Source of the DNA: CAYLPJ01 sp964385465
GTDB lineage: Bacteria; Planctomycetota; Phycisphaerae; SM23-33
Direction of reading: 5' to 3'
Assembly: GCA_964385465.1 (NCBI GenBank)
Contig: CAYLPJ010000007.1
Location: 62,001-126,000 of the forward strand
Length of the DNA stretch: 64,000 bases
Made by a program: the position numbers and the translations under genes. Positions 17,232 to 25,592 of the stretch are shown here, piece after piece. How positions within the stretch are numbered: the stretch's first letter is position 1; each line of letters starts with the position of its first letter. The notes under the pieces are model-generated. The model saw only the letters and a program-made list of their open reading frames with translations, was not told where the DNA came from and did no database searches.

Positions 17232-18214
17232 GTCCCTTCGTTCTCGATCCGCTCGATGGCGGCAAGGGTCTCGAAGTCCGTTACGACTTCCTCGTCCTGC
17301 ATCAACCCGCGGAAGAGCCCGAGGTGTCGAACGATCTCCTCTTCCAACTGTTGCCGCTCGGCCGGGGGAATCTCCTCAAACGCCGGAGAGGACTTCACTT
17401 CGCGTTGCAGCGGCCCGGTCGCGACGGAGGCGGCCTCCTCGGCGGGCGGGGTCGAGTTGAACACGGCCAGTGCGACCAGCAGCGCGGCCGCGGCGGCGAC
17501 TGCGGGACCGACCCACGCGGCGACGCGAAGGACGCGCCGTCGGCGTCGGTGGCCCCGGGTTCGCCCAAGGACGCGGTCGGCCAGGCCCTCGGCGGCGGCC
17601 GGGACAGTCCAGGCGTCCAGGGCATGGTCTACGTCGTCGAGGTCGCGACGGGCCTGCTCCCATGCGGAGGCCTCGGCGACCAGCCGGGCAACGCGATCGG
17701 CATCGGAACCGGAGAGTTCGCCGTCAGTCCAGGCCGAAAGGTCCTCGAAGTCCTTTTCGGACAGCTCGTTGGCGGCCACATGGGCCAGCACGCGGTCGGC
17801 CAGACCTTCGTCGGGGGTCGGCACGATCCAGGCGTCCAGAGCGCTGTCGACCTCCGCGAGGTGGCGACGGGTCCGCTCCCATGCGGGGGCCTCGGCGACC
17901 AGCCGGGTGACGCTATCGGCCTCGGGGCCGGAAAGCTCACCGTCGGTCCAGGCCGAGAGATTCTCGAAATCCTTTACGGGCAGTTCGTTGGCAGCCACGT
18001 GGGCCAGCACGCGGTCGGCCAGACCCTCCGACGGCGACGGGACGGTCCAGGTGTCGAGAGAGGCGTCGAGCTCGCGGAGGTCTTCTGCGGCCCCGCCCCA
18101 AACGGGGTCGGCCTGGATACGTTTACGGATTTCGGCCGCCCGATCGGCGGGCAACTCGCCGTCAAGGTATGCCACCAGGTCGGCCAGGTCGTGTTGTTCC
18201 AGATGATCGGTCAT
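17228..18214 (-). CDS. Anti-sigma-factor-like membrane protein with triplicated N-terminal domain
   Basis: The 328-residue protein carries three tandem copies of a module of about 73 residues: 10-84, 85-157 and 158-217. Each has a YLDGEL/WTDGEL turn, a Val/Leu-rich helix with a W, and an EGLADRVL block. One membrane segment follows at about 231-253, then a C-terminal tail with an acidic helix. The DGEL-type helix at the N-terminus is typical of anti-sigma factors beside ECF sigma genes, but the zinc-binding HxxxCxxC motif is absent. The neighbouring sigma gene supports the assignment. An Arg-rich stretch (HRRRRR) before the membrane helix puts the repeats in the cytoplasm. Confidence 0.82.
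   Translation of the reverse strand: MTDHLEQHDLADLVAYLDGELPADRAAEIRKRIQADPVWGGAAEDLRELDASLDTWTVPSPSEGLADRVLAHVAANELPVKDFENLSAWTDGELSGPEADSVTRLVAEAPAWERTRRHLAEVDSALDAWIVPTPDEGLADRVLAHVAANELSEKDFEDLSAWTDGELSGSDADRVARLVAEASAWEQARRDLDDVDHALDAWTVPAAAEGLADRVLGRTRGHRRRRRVLRVAAWVGPAVAAAAALLVALAVFNSTPPAEEAASVATGPLQREVKSSPAFEEIPPAERQQLEEEIVRHLGLFRGLMQDEEVVTDFETLAAIERIENEGT
17564..18187 (-). repeat. Internal DNA triplication in the anti-sigma-like gene
   Basis: Three units occupy 18187-17963, 17962-17744 and 17743-17564. Long stretches are nearly identical at the DNA level, such as the GGTCTGGCCGACCGCGTGCT block found in units one and two. This shows recent duplication rather than deep homology alone. 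Confidence 0.85.
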
Positions 18215-18463
18215 CTCAGATTCGTCTCAAGCCCCGGGGACGTCGGCAGACGCCCTCCGGCGGGCAACTGATGGCATCCATACCGAAGACGCGCCGCGGA
18301 ATCCGTTCCAGGCACATACGTCGTCGAACCGCGCGCCGCCTCGTGAGGACTTTTCGGCACGTGCGAAGGTTCGCTTCTGTACCTATAACCCCCGCTGTCA
18401 AGCAAAGATTCGCGGACCGCGGTCGCTTTTCCGGCGCTTTTCACCGGTTTCTGCCGGGAAGAG

Positions 18464-19129
18464 TCACCCCTGGCGGACGTACCGCGTCAGGGCGCTGCGG
18501 AGATTGCCCCGCGCCCGGCTGAGCAGGCTCTTGACGGCCATTGTCGAGCAGTCCAGGATCGTCGCGATTTCCTCGTAGCTCTTGTGCTCGTACTTGTTGA
18601 GGATAATGGCGACTTTCTGGTTTTCGGGGAGTTGGTCGATGGCCTCGGCGACCTTGGCCCGCATCTCCTCGCTGTCGAGTCGTCCCCCGGGGGGATCGTA
18701 ACGTGCGTCGGGGACATCGCGGTAGAATGGCTCGCCGTCCTCGGAGTAGGCGATCTCCAACTGCACGGGCTGGCCCCGTTTCTTCGCCCGCAGGACGTTA
18801 AAGGACAGGTTGGCGGCGATGCGGTACAGCCAGGTGCTGAACTTGGCTGTCGGCTGATACCGCTGGCTTGTGCGAAAGACCCGCAGGAAGACCTCCTGGG
18901 TGAGGTCCTCCACCTTGCCCGGGTCGCCGAGGAAGCGGTAGATCAGCGTGTTGACCTTGGGGGCGTTGCGACGGACCAACTCGTCGAAGGCCTCGGTCTC
19001 CCCGGCCTGAAAGCGGAGCATGAGCTTGACGTCCTCATCCTCCCGCGCCCAGCGGGTCAGTCCGTTCTCGTCGATCTTTGCGTCGCGACGGCGCGACTTC
19101 TTGCTCGTCGATTTGGCTTTCTTGGCCAC
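18464..19129 (-). CDS. ECF-subfamily RNA polymerase sigma factor
   Basis: The product is 221 residues from the GTG at 19129, which has an AAGGTG about seven bases upstream. GTG at 19138 is also possible, and no ATG is available. Residues about 1-20 are a Lys/Arg-rich tail. Sigma region 2 holds LMLRFQAGETEAFDELV, EDLTQEVFLRVFR and FSTWLYRIAANLSFN. A linker with GEPFYRDVPD follows, then region 4 with IDQLPENQKVAIIL and YEEIATILDCSTMAVKSLLSRAR, the helix-turn-helix that reads the -35 box. It sits directly after rlmN and 250 bases before the anti-sigma-like gene. This gap has a good TTGACA (minus strand, 18396-18401) but no well-spaced -10 box. Confidence 0.93.
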   Translation of the reverse strand: MAKKAKSTSKKSRRRDAKIDENGLTRWAREDEDVKLMLRFQAGETEAFDELVRRNAPKVNTLIYRFLGDPGKVEDLTQEVFLRVFRTSQRYQPTAKFSTWLYRIAANLSFNVLRAKKRGQPVQLEIAYSEDGEPFYRDVPDARYDPPGGRLDSEEMRAKVAEAIDQLPENQKVAIILNKYEHKSYEEIATILDCSTMAVKSLLSRARGNLRSALTRYVRQG

Positions 19130-19139
19130 AGGCAACACC

Positions 19140-20168
19140 TTACCGGCTCGCGCCGGCCGATTGACTCAGTTGCCCGCAGGCCGCCGAAGCGCCCACGCCC
19201 CGCGGGCGTCTCAGGTTCGCGTTCACCCCCGCCGCACGCAGCCTTTGGAGGAAGGCCTTGCACGCCGACGGGCTCGGCCGGCGGTACGGCAGCGCGGGGA
19301 CCGGATTGTACGGAATGACGTTCACGTTGCACCGCAGGCGCCCGGCGATCCGCGCCAGGGCGTCGGCGCACGCCAGCGAGTCGTTCTCGCCAGCCAACAG
19401 CGTATACTCAAGCGTCACCTCGCGGTGACGGCTGTTGTAGAATGCCGCCGCCGCATCGAGCACGTCGGCCAGCGGCGCCCTCGCCGCGGCCGGCATCAGC
19501 CGGGCTCGCAGCGCATCATCCGGCGCGTGCAGCGAGATCGCCAGCGTGATCGGCAGGTCCTCCGCCGCCAGCCGGCGGATCGCCGCAGGCAGCCCCACCG
19601 TCGAGACCGTCACGTGGCGTGCCGACAGGTCCAACCGGTCGGGGTCCACCATGGCCCGCACGGCCGAGACCGCCGCGTCGTAGTTCGCCAGCGGCTCGCC
19701 CATGCCCATGAAGACAACATTGGTCACGGGACGTTGGGCGTGGGCCTGAAGGTGAAAGACCTGCTCGACGATCTCGCCCGCTGTCAGATTGCGGACGAGT
19801 CCGTCCAGGCCCGTCGCGCAGAACACGCAGTTCATTGCGCAACCGACCTGCGTGGACACGCAGGCCGTCAGACGTCGAGCGGTGGGAATCGCGACGCACT
19901 CGACGGCCTCGCCGTCGACGAGGCGCAGCAGCAGTTTGTCCGTCCCGTCGGCCGTGCGGTCCGCCCGCTCGACGGCGCCGGACAGCCCGCACAGGCGACC
20001 CGCGAGGGCCTCTCGCAGCCTGGCCGGCAGGTTCGTCATGCTGGCGAAGTCCGTCACGTGCCTGCGCCAGACCCAGCCGGCGACCTGGGCGGCGCGGTAG
20101 GCCGGCTCGCCGAGGGCGGCGATCTCCTCGGTCAACTCCCCGCCGGTCATGTTCAGAAGGTGTCTCAC
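19140..20168 (-). CDS. rlmN: 23S rRNA (adenine2503-C2)-methyltransferase RlmN
   Basis: The 342-residue radical-SAM enzyme methylates A2503 of 23S rRNA and probably A37 of some tRNAs. The [4Fe-4S] ligands are C110, C114 and C117 in STQVGCAMNCVFC. The SAM-binding GMGEPLANY block follows, and the conserved methyl-carrying Cys lies near residue 331 in AACGQL. HVTVSTVGL and AISLHAPDD are further family blocks. The start is GTG at 20168. The gene ends two bases before the upstream candidate start of the ECF sigma gene, so the two are very likely co-transcribed. Confidence 0.95.
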   Translation of the reverse strand: MRHLLNMTGGELTEEIAALGEPAYRAAQVAGWVWRRHVTDFASMTNLPARLREALAGRLCGLSGAVERADRTADGTDKLLLRLVDGEAVECVAIPTARRLTACVSTQVGCAMNCVFCATGLDGLVRNLTAGEIVEQVFHLQAHAQRPVTNVVFMGMGEPLANYDAAVSAVRAMVDPDRLDLSARHVTVSTVGLPAAIRRLAAEDLPITLAISLHAPDDALRARLMPAAARAPLADVLDAAAAFYNSRHREVTLEYTLLAGENDSLACADALARIAGRLRCNVNVIPYNPVPALPYRRPSPSACKAFLQRLRAAGVNANLRRPRGVGASAACGQLSQSAGASR

Positions 20169-20242
20169 AGTCTCTCGGAATCGATCAGGCGGGCCTCTTG
20201 GCGGCCCATAGGGGATTGCGGAAATCGCGGGGGAGGATACGC

Positions 20243-20683
20243 CTAGGCCGGCGCCCTCTTCTCGGCCAGCAACCGGGCGAGCTTTCCGTCGGCCAGGAAG
20301 GCCTCGAACGCGTCGAAGTCCGGGAACACGCGGTCGCTGTACCGCAGCACCACCCAGTTGCCCACCATGGGGGTGACGGTCAGCACGGCCGCGCCGCCCT
20401 CGGCCGCGACAGCCATCTCGATCGCCGTACCCATCGACGCCTCGGGAAGGTACGCCAGCAGCAAGTCGCAGCGGCGGGCGCGATCGAGGCCGTCGTCAAA
20501 CGTCTCACGGATGGCCGACAAATCGTAGCCGAGGCTCTCGGGGTGGAGGCTGTAGTGGCAGTAGACGTCGGCCTCCGGCACGTGGTGGGCCAGAAGCGCC
20601 CGCAGCCGCTCGCGCCAGTCCTGGCGGTGAATCTCCGCGTCCACCTTCGAGCCCTGCATGATGCCAGCCAGGAATACGTCCAT
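20243..20683 (-). CDS. Nucleoside 2-deoxyribosyltransferase-like protein
   Basis: The ATG at 20683 follows GAGAGGAC, which fixes the start (146 residues). The N-terminus MDVFLAGIMQGS is the first strand and loop of the nucleoside deoxyribosyltransferase / TIR-like fold. YLPEASMGTAIEM resembles the catalytic Glu loop of the family (GTxxEI pattern), with a preceding Asp-rich strand CDLLLAYLP. The family exchanges or hydrolyses nucleobases, and some members are NAD or nucleotide glycosidases. The exact substrate cannot be read from the sequence. A separate promoter candidate precedes it, so it may be expressed apart from lspA. Confidence 0.68.
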   Translation of the reverse strand: MDVFLAGIMQGSKVDAEIHRQDWRERLRALLAHHVPEADVYCHYSLHPESLGYDLSAIRETFDDGLDRARRCDLLLAYLPEASMGTAIEMAVAAEGGAAVLTVTPMVGNWVVLRYSDRVFPDFDAFEAFLADGKLARLLAEKRAPA

Positions 20684-20734
20684 GTCCTCTCTCGTCTCCC
20701 GCCGGGCCGTTCGGCCGCACGCGAGGAAAGCGGG

Positions 20735-20763
20735 ATTGTACCATATTTCCCGTCTTCTGCGCA
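20735..20763 (-). promoter_or_regulatory. Sigma-70-like promoter before the deoxyribosyltransferase-like gene
   Basis: On the minus strand TGCGCA (20763-20758) and TACAAT (20740-20735) are spaced by 17 bases. The -10 box matches at five of six positions, the -35 box at only three. Confidence 0.42.
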
Positions 20764-20804
20764 TGGGCGCGTCCGGGCTGGAAACGGGAAAAGCCGCCGG
20801 TGCG

Positions 20805-21500
20805 TCAGGCGCCGCTCTTCTCGGCCGCGGCGGCGCGGCGTTCGGCGCCGGCGGCTCGCCACCAGTGGATCATGAGCATGGCCACGCCAACGACGAGCCA
20901 GACGTCCGCGACGTTGAAAATATACGGGTAGCCGACGCCGAAGACCTTCACCTGCGAGAAGTCGAGGAAGTCCCGGACCTGCCCGGTGATCGGCGCGGCG
21001 ACGCCGGGGATATCCACCGCCGCGATCATCCGGTCGTAGAAATTCCCCACCGCCCCGCCCAGGATCATCGCCAGGGCCACGTGCAGCCAGGCGGCGTGGC
21101 GGTCGGAAACAGCGAAGAACCACCCGACGAAGGCGATGGTAGCCAACGTGGCGATGGCAACCATCCAAGGCGGCATGGGCAGGCCGAAAACCACGCCGGG
21201 GTTGGTCGAGAGCGTCAGGCGGACTCCCGCGGGCAACTCGTGGCGGAGGCGCAACGTTCGCAGCACGGCCGAGGGAGAAAGCCCCTCGCCGTAGGCATCT
21301 CGCAGAGCGTCGACGCGACGGCGGATGTCCGGTCGGGCGAGGAGTGCACTGAAGACGGCGTGCTTGGTCCAGAGGTCGGCGGCGGCGGTGACGACGGTGA
21401 GGAGCAGGAAGACCGCGACAGCCCGCGCGCTCCGCCCGGCCGGGCGGGATGCGTCGGCGTCGGCGGGCTCGGGGCGCCGGGTCGGGCGGTTCTCAGCCAC
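20805..21500 (-). CDS. lspA: Lipoprotein signal peptidase (signal peptidase II)
   Basis: The 231-residue inner-membrane aspartyl protease removes the signal peptide of lipidated prolipoproteins. The family blocks are STNPGVVFGL, GGAVGNFYDRM (first catalytic Asp) and FNVADVWLVVGV (second catalytic Asp). Four transmembrane helices are visible. The loop after the first helix, about residues 50-95, is longer than in E. coli LspA. The start is GTG at 21500. It lies 26 bases after the DksA-like gene and is probably transcribed from the same strong promoter. Several lipoproteins in the window would be substrates. Confidence 0.95.
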   Translation of the reverse strand: MAENRPTRRPEPADADASRPAGRSARAVAVFLLLTVVTAAADLWTKHAVFSALLARPDIRRRVDALRDAYGEGLSPSAVLRTLRLRHELPAGVRLTLSTNPGVVFGLPMPPWMVAIATLATIAFVGWFFAVSDRHAAWLHVALAMILGGAVGNFYDRMIAAVDIPGVAAPITGQVRDFLDFSQVKVFGVGYPYIFNVADVWLVVGVAMLMIHWWRAAGAERRAAAAEKSGA

Positions 21501-21526
21501 CGTGTGCGCTCCGGGGTATCGGGGGC

Positions 21527-22147
21527 CTACTCGTCCTCGTCCTCGTCCTCGCCGCCCTCGACGCGTTCGCCGGGACGGACGAGTCCCTTCTCGATCATCC
21601 GGGCGTACTCGATGCTGTACGGCGCCCAGGGCCTGGCCTTGAGGCGCGGCACGCCGATGGGCTTGCCGGTACCCAGGCAGATACCGTAGGTTCCCTCGTC
21701 AATGCGGTGGAGGGCCGCGTCGATCTCGGCCAGAAGCACCCGCTCGCTCTCAAGCAGCCCCAGCGAGAACTCCTGCTCGAAATTGTCCGTACCGGCATCG
21801 GCGGGGTGATCGGAGATGTCGCCCTTCGATTCATCGCGGTCGCCGCCGAAGGCCTCCGCCTCGATCCCGGTCATGTCTCCGACCAGTTCGCGGCGCTTCT
21901 CCAGCAGCATCTCGCGGAACGTCTTGAGCTGAGCCTTGGTCATCGGGCTCTTGCCCTTGGGCTTCTTCCGCGGGCGCTTCTTCGTCTCGGCGGCTTTGTC
22001 CTGGCCCTTGGTCTTGGGCTGGGCCGCGGACTTCTTCGAGGCCTTGGCGGACTTCTTGCCGGCCGTCTTCTTCGACGCCGCAGAGGAGCTGCGCTTCGCC
22101 GTCTTCTTCCTGGAAGCTGCCTTTTTGGCCACGGCACGGACCCTCAT
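21527..22147 (-). CDS. DksA/TraR-family protein without zinc cysteines, with histone-like tail
   Basis: The ATG at 22147 begins a 206-residue protein. Residues about 5-68 form a Lys/Ala/Ser-rich tail resembling histone H1 (KKAASRKKTAKR, SKKTAGKKSAKASKK). The DksA-like coiled coil follows: LKTFREMLLEKRRELVGDM, then ESERVLLAEIDAALHRID. The C-terminal globule reads GTYGICLGTGKPIGVPRL and SIEYAR, where classical DksA has four Zn-binding Cys; only one Cys remains. The tail ends in GGEDEDEDE. DksA proteins bind the RNA polymerase secondary channel with ppGpp. The basic tail may add DNA binding (inference). Confidence 0.88.
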   Translation of the reverse strand: MRVRAVAKKAASRKKTAKRSSSAASKKTAGKKSAKASKKSAAQPKTKGQDKAAETKKRPRKKPKGKSPMTKAQLKTFREMLLEKRRELVGDMTGIEAEAFGGDRDESKGDISDHPADAGTDNFEQEFSLGLLESERVLLAEIDAALHRIDEGTYGICLGTGKPIGVPRLKARPWAPYSIEYARMIEKGLVRPGERVEGGEDEDEDE

Positions 22148-22215
22148 GTACGCCTCGCCGTCCGGCGGGAAGACGCCTTTGCCTGCGCGTCGGGCGGCCT
22201 GAATACAAGCCGCAC

Positions 22216-22245
22216 AGTATAGGCAGTTCCGCGTTGTCGTGTCAA
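22216..22245 (-). promoter_or_regulatory. Strong sigma-70 promoter for the dksA-like / lspA run
   Basis: On the minus strand a perfect TTGACA (22245-22240) and TATACT (22221-22216) are spaced by 18 bases. The 5' untranslated region would be about 60 bases. It is the closest match to consensus found in the window. Confidence 0.75.
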
Positions 22246-22378
22246 GCCCGGCCGGCGGGGATTCGCCGCGGGCGTGGGTGTTTACGGCTGGACACCGGGT
22301 CGCCGCAACGGTATGAATGGGAAGCACTTCCACAGGGCTGCGGCCCCCTCGCCGCGAGCCCATCTGAACGGTCTGGCG

Positions 22379-23203
22379 ATGAGTGTCGAAGTTCGCATCC
22401 TGGTGGACAACACTGCCGCCCGCGACGGGCTCCGCGGCGAGCACGGGCTTTCCATGCTCATCTCGGGGCCGGGAAAGACCGTGCTCTTCGACGCCGGGGC
22501 CGCAGGCGAAACACTGCGGACCAACGCCGAGAAGCTGGGGATCGACCTGTCCGGGCTGGACACGGCGGTCATCTCCCATGGCCACTACGACCACACCGGC
22601 GGCCTGGTGCACGTCGTCCAGCAATGCCCGGGCCTGAACGTGTACGGAAGCTCGGGGGCGTTCAGCCGGCGGTGGAGCGATCACCCGGGCCGGCCACTGA
22701 AGGACGTCTCGTGCCCCCACTCGATCGAGCAGCTCTGCGGGCTGGGGGCGGTCTTCCACTCCGTGACCCACCCGGAAATGCTGGCGGACTGGCTGGTGAT
22801 CTCCGGACCGATCGGCGGCCCAAAACACGGGCGGGAGGTCTTCGTCGTCCGCAAGGCCGGGGAGATGGTCGTCGACGGATTCGAAGACGAGCTCTGCTTG
22901 CTCGTCCGCGGACACGACGGCTGGATCGTCCTGACCGGCTGCTGCCACCGAGGCCTGCGGAACACGTTGCGAACGGCCCGCTTTCTGGTGCACGACGAGC
23001 CCTTGACCGCGATCGTCGGCGGCCTGCATCTCCGCAGCGCCCGCCCGCACGAACTCGACGAGGCCGTGTCGCTCGTCGACGAGTATGACGTGCGGAACCT
23101 CTACCCATGCCACTGCACGGGGGATGCGGCCACCGAGCACCTCAGCCGCGAGTTGCCCGGGCGCGTGCACCCTCTGTCGGCGGGCTCGCGGGTGGTGTTT
23201 TAG
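22379..23203 (+). CDS. MBL-fold metallohydrolase (class II, dihydropterin-type)
   Basis: The 274-residue protein from ATG 22379 begins MSVEVRILVDNTAARDG, typical of the archaeal/bacterial group annotated as methyl-ribofuranosylaminobenzene-phosphate-synthase-like hydrolases. The metal-binding motif HGHYDHTGG lies near residue 67. Later ligands are in LTGCCHRG near 190 and VGGLHL near 220, with PCHCTG near 250. The real substrate of most members is unknown. In-frame ATG codons upstream (22274, 22313) add a Pro/Ala-rich piece without homologous look. It is the only plus-strand gene between 15 and 64 kb, with its own divergent promoter region. Confidence 0.85.
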   Translation: MSVEVRILVDNTAARDGLRGEHGLSMLISGPGKTVLFDAGAAGETLRTNAEKLGIDLSGLDTAVISHGHYDHTGGLVHVVQQCPGLNVYGSSGAFSRRWSDHPGRPLKDVSCPHSIEQLCGLGAVFHSVTHPEMLADWLVISGPIGGPKHGREVFVVRKAGEMVVDGFEDELCLLVRGHDGWIVLTGCCHRGLRNTLRTARFLVHDEPLTAIVGGLHLRSARPHELDEAVSLVDEYDVRNLYPCHCTGDAATEHLSRELPGRVHPLSAGSRVVF

Positions 23204-23229
23204 CGAGCGGTTGAGCGATGCGCTTCACG

Positions 23230-23255
23230 GCGGGCCGAAAGGCGGCTTCGCCCGC
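23230..23255. terminator. Possible hairpin between convergent genes
   Basis: GCGGGC and GCCCGC flank a loop that itself contains GCC-GAAA-GGC-like pairing. It lies between the MBL-fold gene and the end of the exopolysaccharide operon. There is no T-tract. Confidence 0.35.
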
Positions 23256-23321
23256 TCCACCGGTTCTGCGTTGTCTGTCGCGCTCTACGCACTAAGCCTT
23301 CCAGCGGGAGCGCCGTGGCGA

Positions 23322-25592
23322 TCACTTTCCGGGCAGCTCGGCCTTCTCGTGGTAGTCGTAGAACGCTTCGTAGTTCTTCCGCAGATACCCGCCGGCGATG
23401 GCCCGCATGCCGTTGAGAACGATGCCGACCATGTGCGCGCCGACGCTGGCGAGCATGTGGCGGGCCCGCTGGACCACGCCGTGCGTGTTGGCGCCGGCGC
23501 GGACGACGAGGATCACGCCGTCCACCAGACGGGCAAGGGCCGCGGCATCGCTGACCAGCAGGCACGGCGAACTGTCGAAGATCACCTGATCGTACTCGCC
23601 AACCATCTGGGAGATGATGGTGGCCATCTGGTCCGAACCCAGCAGCTCGCTGGGGTTGGGGGGCAACGGGCCCGAGCCCATCACCGAAAGGTTCGGCTCC
23701 AACTCGGCGACCATCTGCCGCCAGTCCTCCTGCCCGACCAGCGCGCTGCTCAGCCCGCCCTCGGGACAGGATGCGAAGAGGCGACGGATCGACGCCTGGC
23801 GGAAGTTGGCGTCCACCACCAGCACCCGCTTGCCGCTGCGGGCGATCGAGGCCGCCAAGTTCAGCGTGACGGTCGTCCGCCCGTCCTCGGGCAGCGGGCT
23901 GGTGACCAGCATGGATCGCCGCTGGCTTGCCGGACCGCTGAACAGCAGGCAGGTCCGTACCTGGCGGAAGGCCTCGGAGACGATGCTGTTCGGATGGCTG
24001 GAGAACGCCACGCGGAGGTCCTTGATGTCCTCCTCGAGATCGTCCTGGTGGGGCACGACGCCGAGCAGCGGCAGGTCGATCCGTCGGGCCACGTCCGACG
24101 GGCCCTTGATGGAGGTGTCCACGAACTCGAGCAGGAACGCCAGGCCCAGGCCGAACGCCAGGCCCAGCAGCACGCCGACCGGGATCATCACCCGCCACTG
24201 CGGCACCGATGGCGTCCGCGGCGTCGACGCCGTCTGCATGATCTGCAACGGGGGGTTGCCCTTCAGCAGGATGCGCAGGTCCACCAGGCGGTTGTCGATG
24301 CGCTCGATGCTGTTGGTCAGGTTGGTATCCTGCAGCTCCAGTTGGTTGTAGGCGCTGTAAGTCGCCCGCAAGCCGCGGACGCTTACGTCGACAAACCGGT
24401 ACTGCTCGCGCAGCTTCGTCAGGCGCTCCAGGACGATCGCCTTACGCGCCTCGGCGTTGGCGATCATGCTCTTGACCTGCGAGTCCACCAGCTTCTTCTC
24501 GCGCTCGGCGATCTGGTCATCCAAGCTTCGAATCCGGGCCTCGACGTTCTGGACCGTCCGATGCTTGGGGCCGAACTTCCGCAGCAGGTTCTGCAACTCG
24601 GCCTTGAGATTCAGCTGCGATGTCCGCAGCGAGCGAAGCGAGGGGTCGAGGTCCAGCGCCTGGAGGACTTCCGGCAGCGACTCGACCTCGCCGGTCTGCA
24701 TCTGCTTGCGGATCATCTCCAGCGCGCCATCGGCCTGGGCCAGTTCCAACTCCAGGGCCGTCACCTGGGGCGCCAGGCTGTGCAACTTCATGGTCAGCAC
24801 ATTGGTCCGCTCGAGCATGTCCGGCACGTCCGCATCGCGGAGCAGCTTGGCCTTCTCGGCGCGTACGCGGTCGCGCTGCTCGCCCAGACTGGCACGCTCC
24901 TCGCGAAGCTGGCGGATCTGCTCCTGCCGGCCGCGGTTGTCCATCTCCCGGCTGCGGTCGCGTGCGGCCTCGGCAACGGCGTTGACGATCTCGGGCAGTT
25001 CCTGTCGCCTCGTGCCGGTCATGGCGACATCGATCAGCGACGTGCCCCCGCGGGGCGAGACCCTCAGATCGTCGCGAAGCCTGGAGACCGCGTCGTCCGG
25101 GCTCTGCTGGAACCACGTGGTCGTGCGGATGCGATCGGTCGCGACCGCGTCCTGGAGCACCGTTTCGCTGATGGTCAGGCTGACGTACTTGGCGGCCAGG
25201 CTGTCCATGTACTGCGTGGGCACATTGATGTTCTGTGCCTGGATGGCGGTATTCTCCGGCGGGCGGACTTCCATCACCGCGGCGGTCGTGAACAGCGGCG
25301 CGTACTGCAGCCACAGCAGCGTGGAGGCAACGGCCAGGCCGATGAACAGCACGAGGGAGAACAGGATCAGCCACTTGCGCTTGAGCAGGATGCGAACGAT
25401 GTCGCGTCCGGTCATGCCGGACTCGGCGCCGCCACGTCCGGAGGCAGCCCGGGCGCCGGTAACCGGCCCGGCAGGCCCACCGGGGCCGCCCGGGCCGCCG
25501 GGGCCGCCCCGCCCCCCGCCCTGTCGCCCGCTGAGCGGATGGCCCACGCGGACCATCTGGGGAGATACTTCTCGAGTGGGTATGACGCTCAT
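23322..25592 (-). CDS. Wzz/BY-kinase-like polysaccharide chain-length protein with altered Walker A
   Basis: The 756-residue protein has a Gly/Pro-rich cytoplasmic N-terminus (about 20-45), membrane helix 1 at about 72-93, a long periplasmic coiled-coil Wzz region to about 460, and helix 2 at about 470-490. The C-terminal ATPase-like domain is of the BY-kinase/ParA type. Its P-loop reads PLPEDGRTT near residue 571, where kinases have GEGKS/T: the Walker lysine is Arg. Walker A' VLVVDANFR and Walker B QVIFDSSP are present. The C-terminus has only a short Tyr group (YEAFYDY). It overlaps the TPR gene by ATGA. It likely controls chain length of an exported polysaccharide. Confidence 0.9.
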   Translation of the reverse strand: MSVIPTREVSPQMVRVGHPLSGRQGGGRGGPGGPGGPGGPAGPVTGARAASGRGGAESGMTGRDIVRILLKRKWLILFSLVLFIGLAVASTLLWLQYAPLFTTAAVMEVRPPENTAIQAQNINVPTQYMDSLAAKYVSLTISETVLQDAVATDRIRTTTWFQQSPDDAVSRLRDDLRVSPRGGTSLIDVAMTGTRRQELPEIVNAVAEAARDRSREMDNRGRQEQIRQLREERASLGEQRDRVRAEKAKLLRDADVPDMLERTNVLTMKLHSLAPQVTALELELAQADGALEMIRKQMQTGEVESLPEVLQALDLDPSLRSLRTSQLNLKAELQNLLRKFGPKHRTVQNVEARIRSLDDQIAEREKKLVDSQVKSMIANAEARKAIVLERLTKLREQYRFVDVSVRGLRATYSAYNQLELQDTNLTNSIERIDNRLVDLRILLKGNPPLQIMQTASTPRTPSVPQWRVMIPVGVLLGLAFGLGLAFLLEFVDTSIKGPSDVARRIDLPLLGVVPHQDDLEEDIKDLRVAFSSHPNSIVSEAFRQVRTCLLFSGPASQRRSMLVTSPLPEDGRTTVTLNLAASIARSGKRVLVVDANFRQASIRRLFASCPEGGLSSALVGQEDWRQMVAELEPNLSVMGSGPLPPNPSELLGSDQMATIISQMVGEYDQVIFDSSPCLLVSDAAALARLVDGVILVVRAGANTHGVVQRARHMLASVGAHMVGIVLNGMRAIAGGYLRKNYEAFYDYHEKAELPGK

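Noticed and set aside
18390..18410. Promoter for the anti-sigma-like gene from a perfect TTGACA
   Set aside because: No -10 box occurs at 16-18 bases; candidates lie at 8 and 14 bases, too close.
22274..22378. Earlier start for the MBL-fold gene
   Set aside because: The added residues are Arg/Pro/Ala-rich with no family match, and the domain starts directly at the ATG at 22379.
25450..25530. GC-rich repeated bases that might be a minisatellite
   Set aside because: They encode the Gly/Pro linker of the Wzz/BY-kinase-like protein; codon-level repetition explains them.
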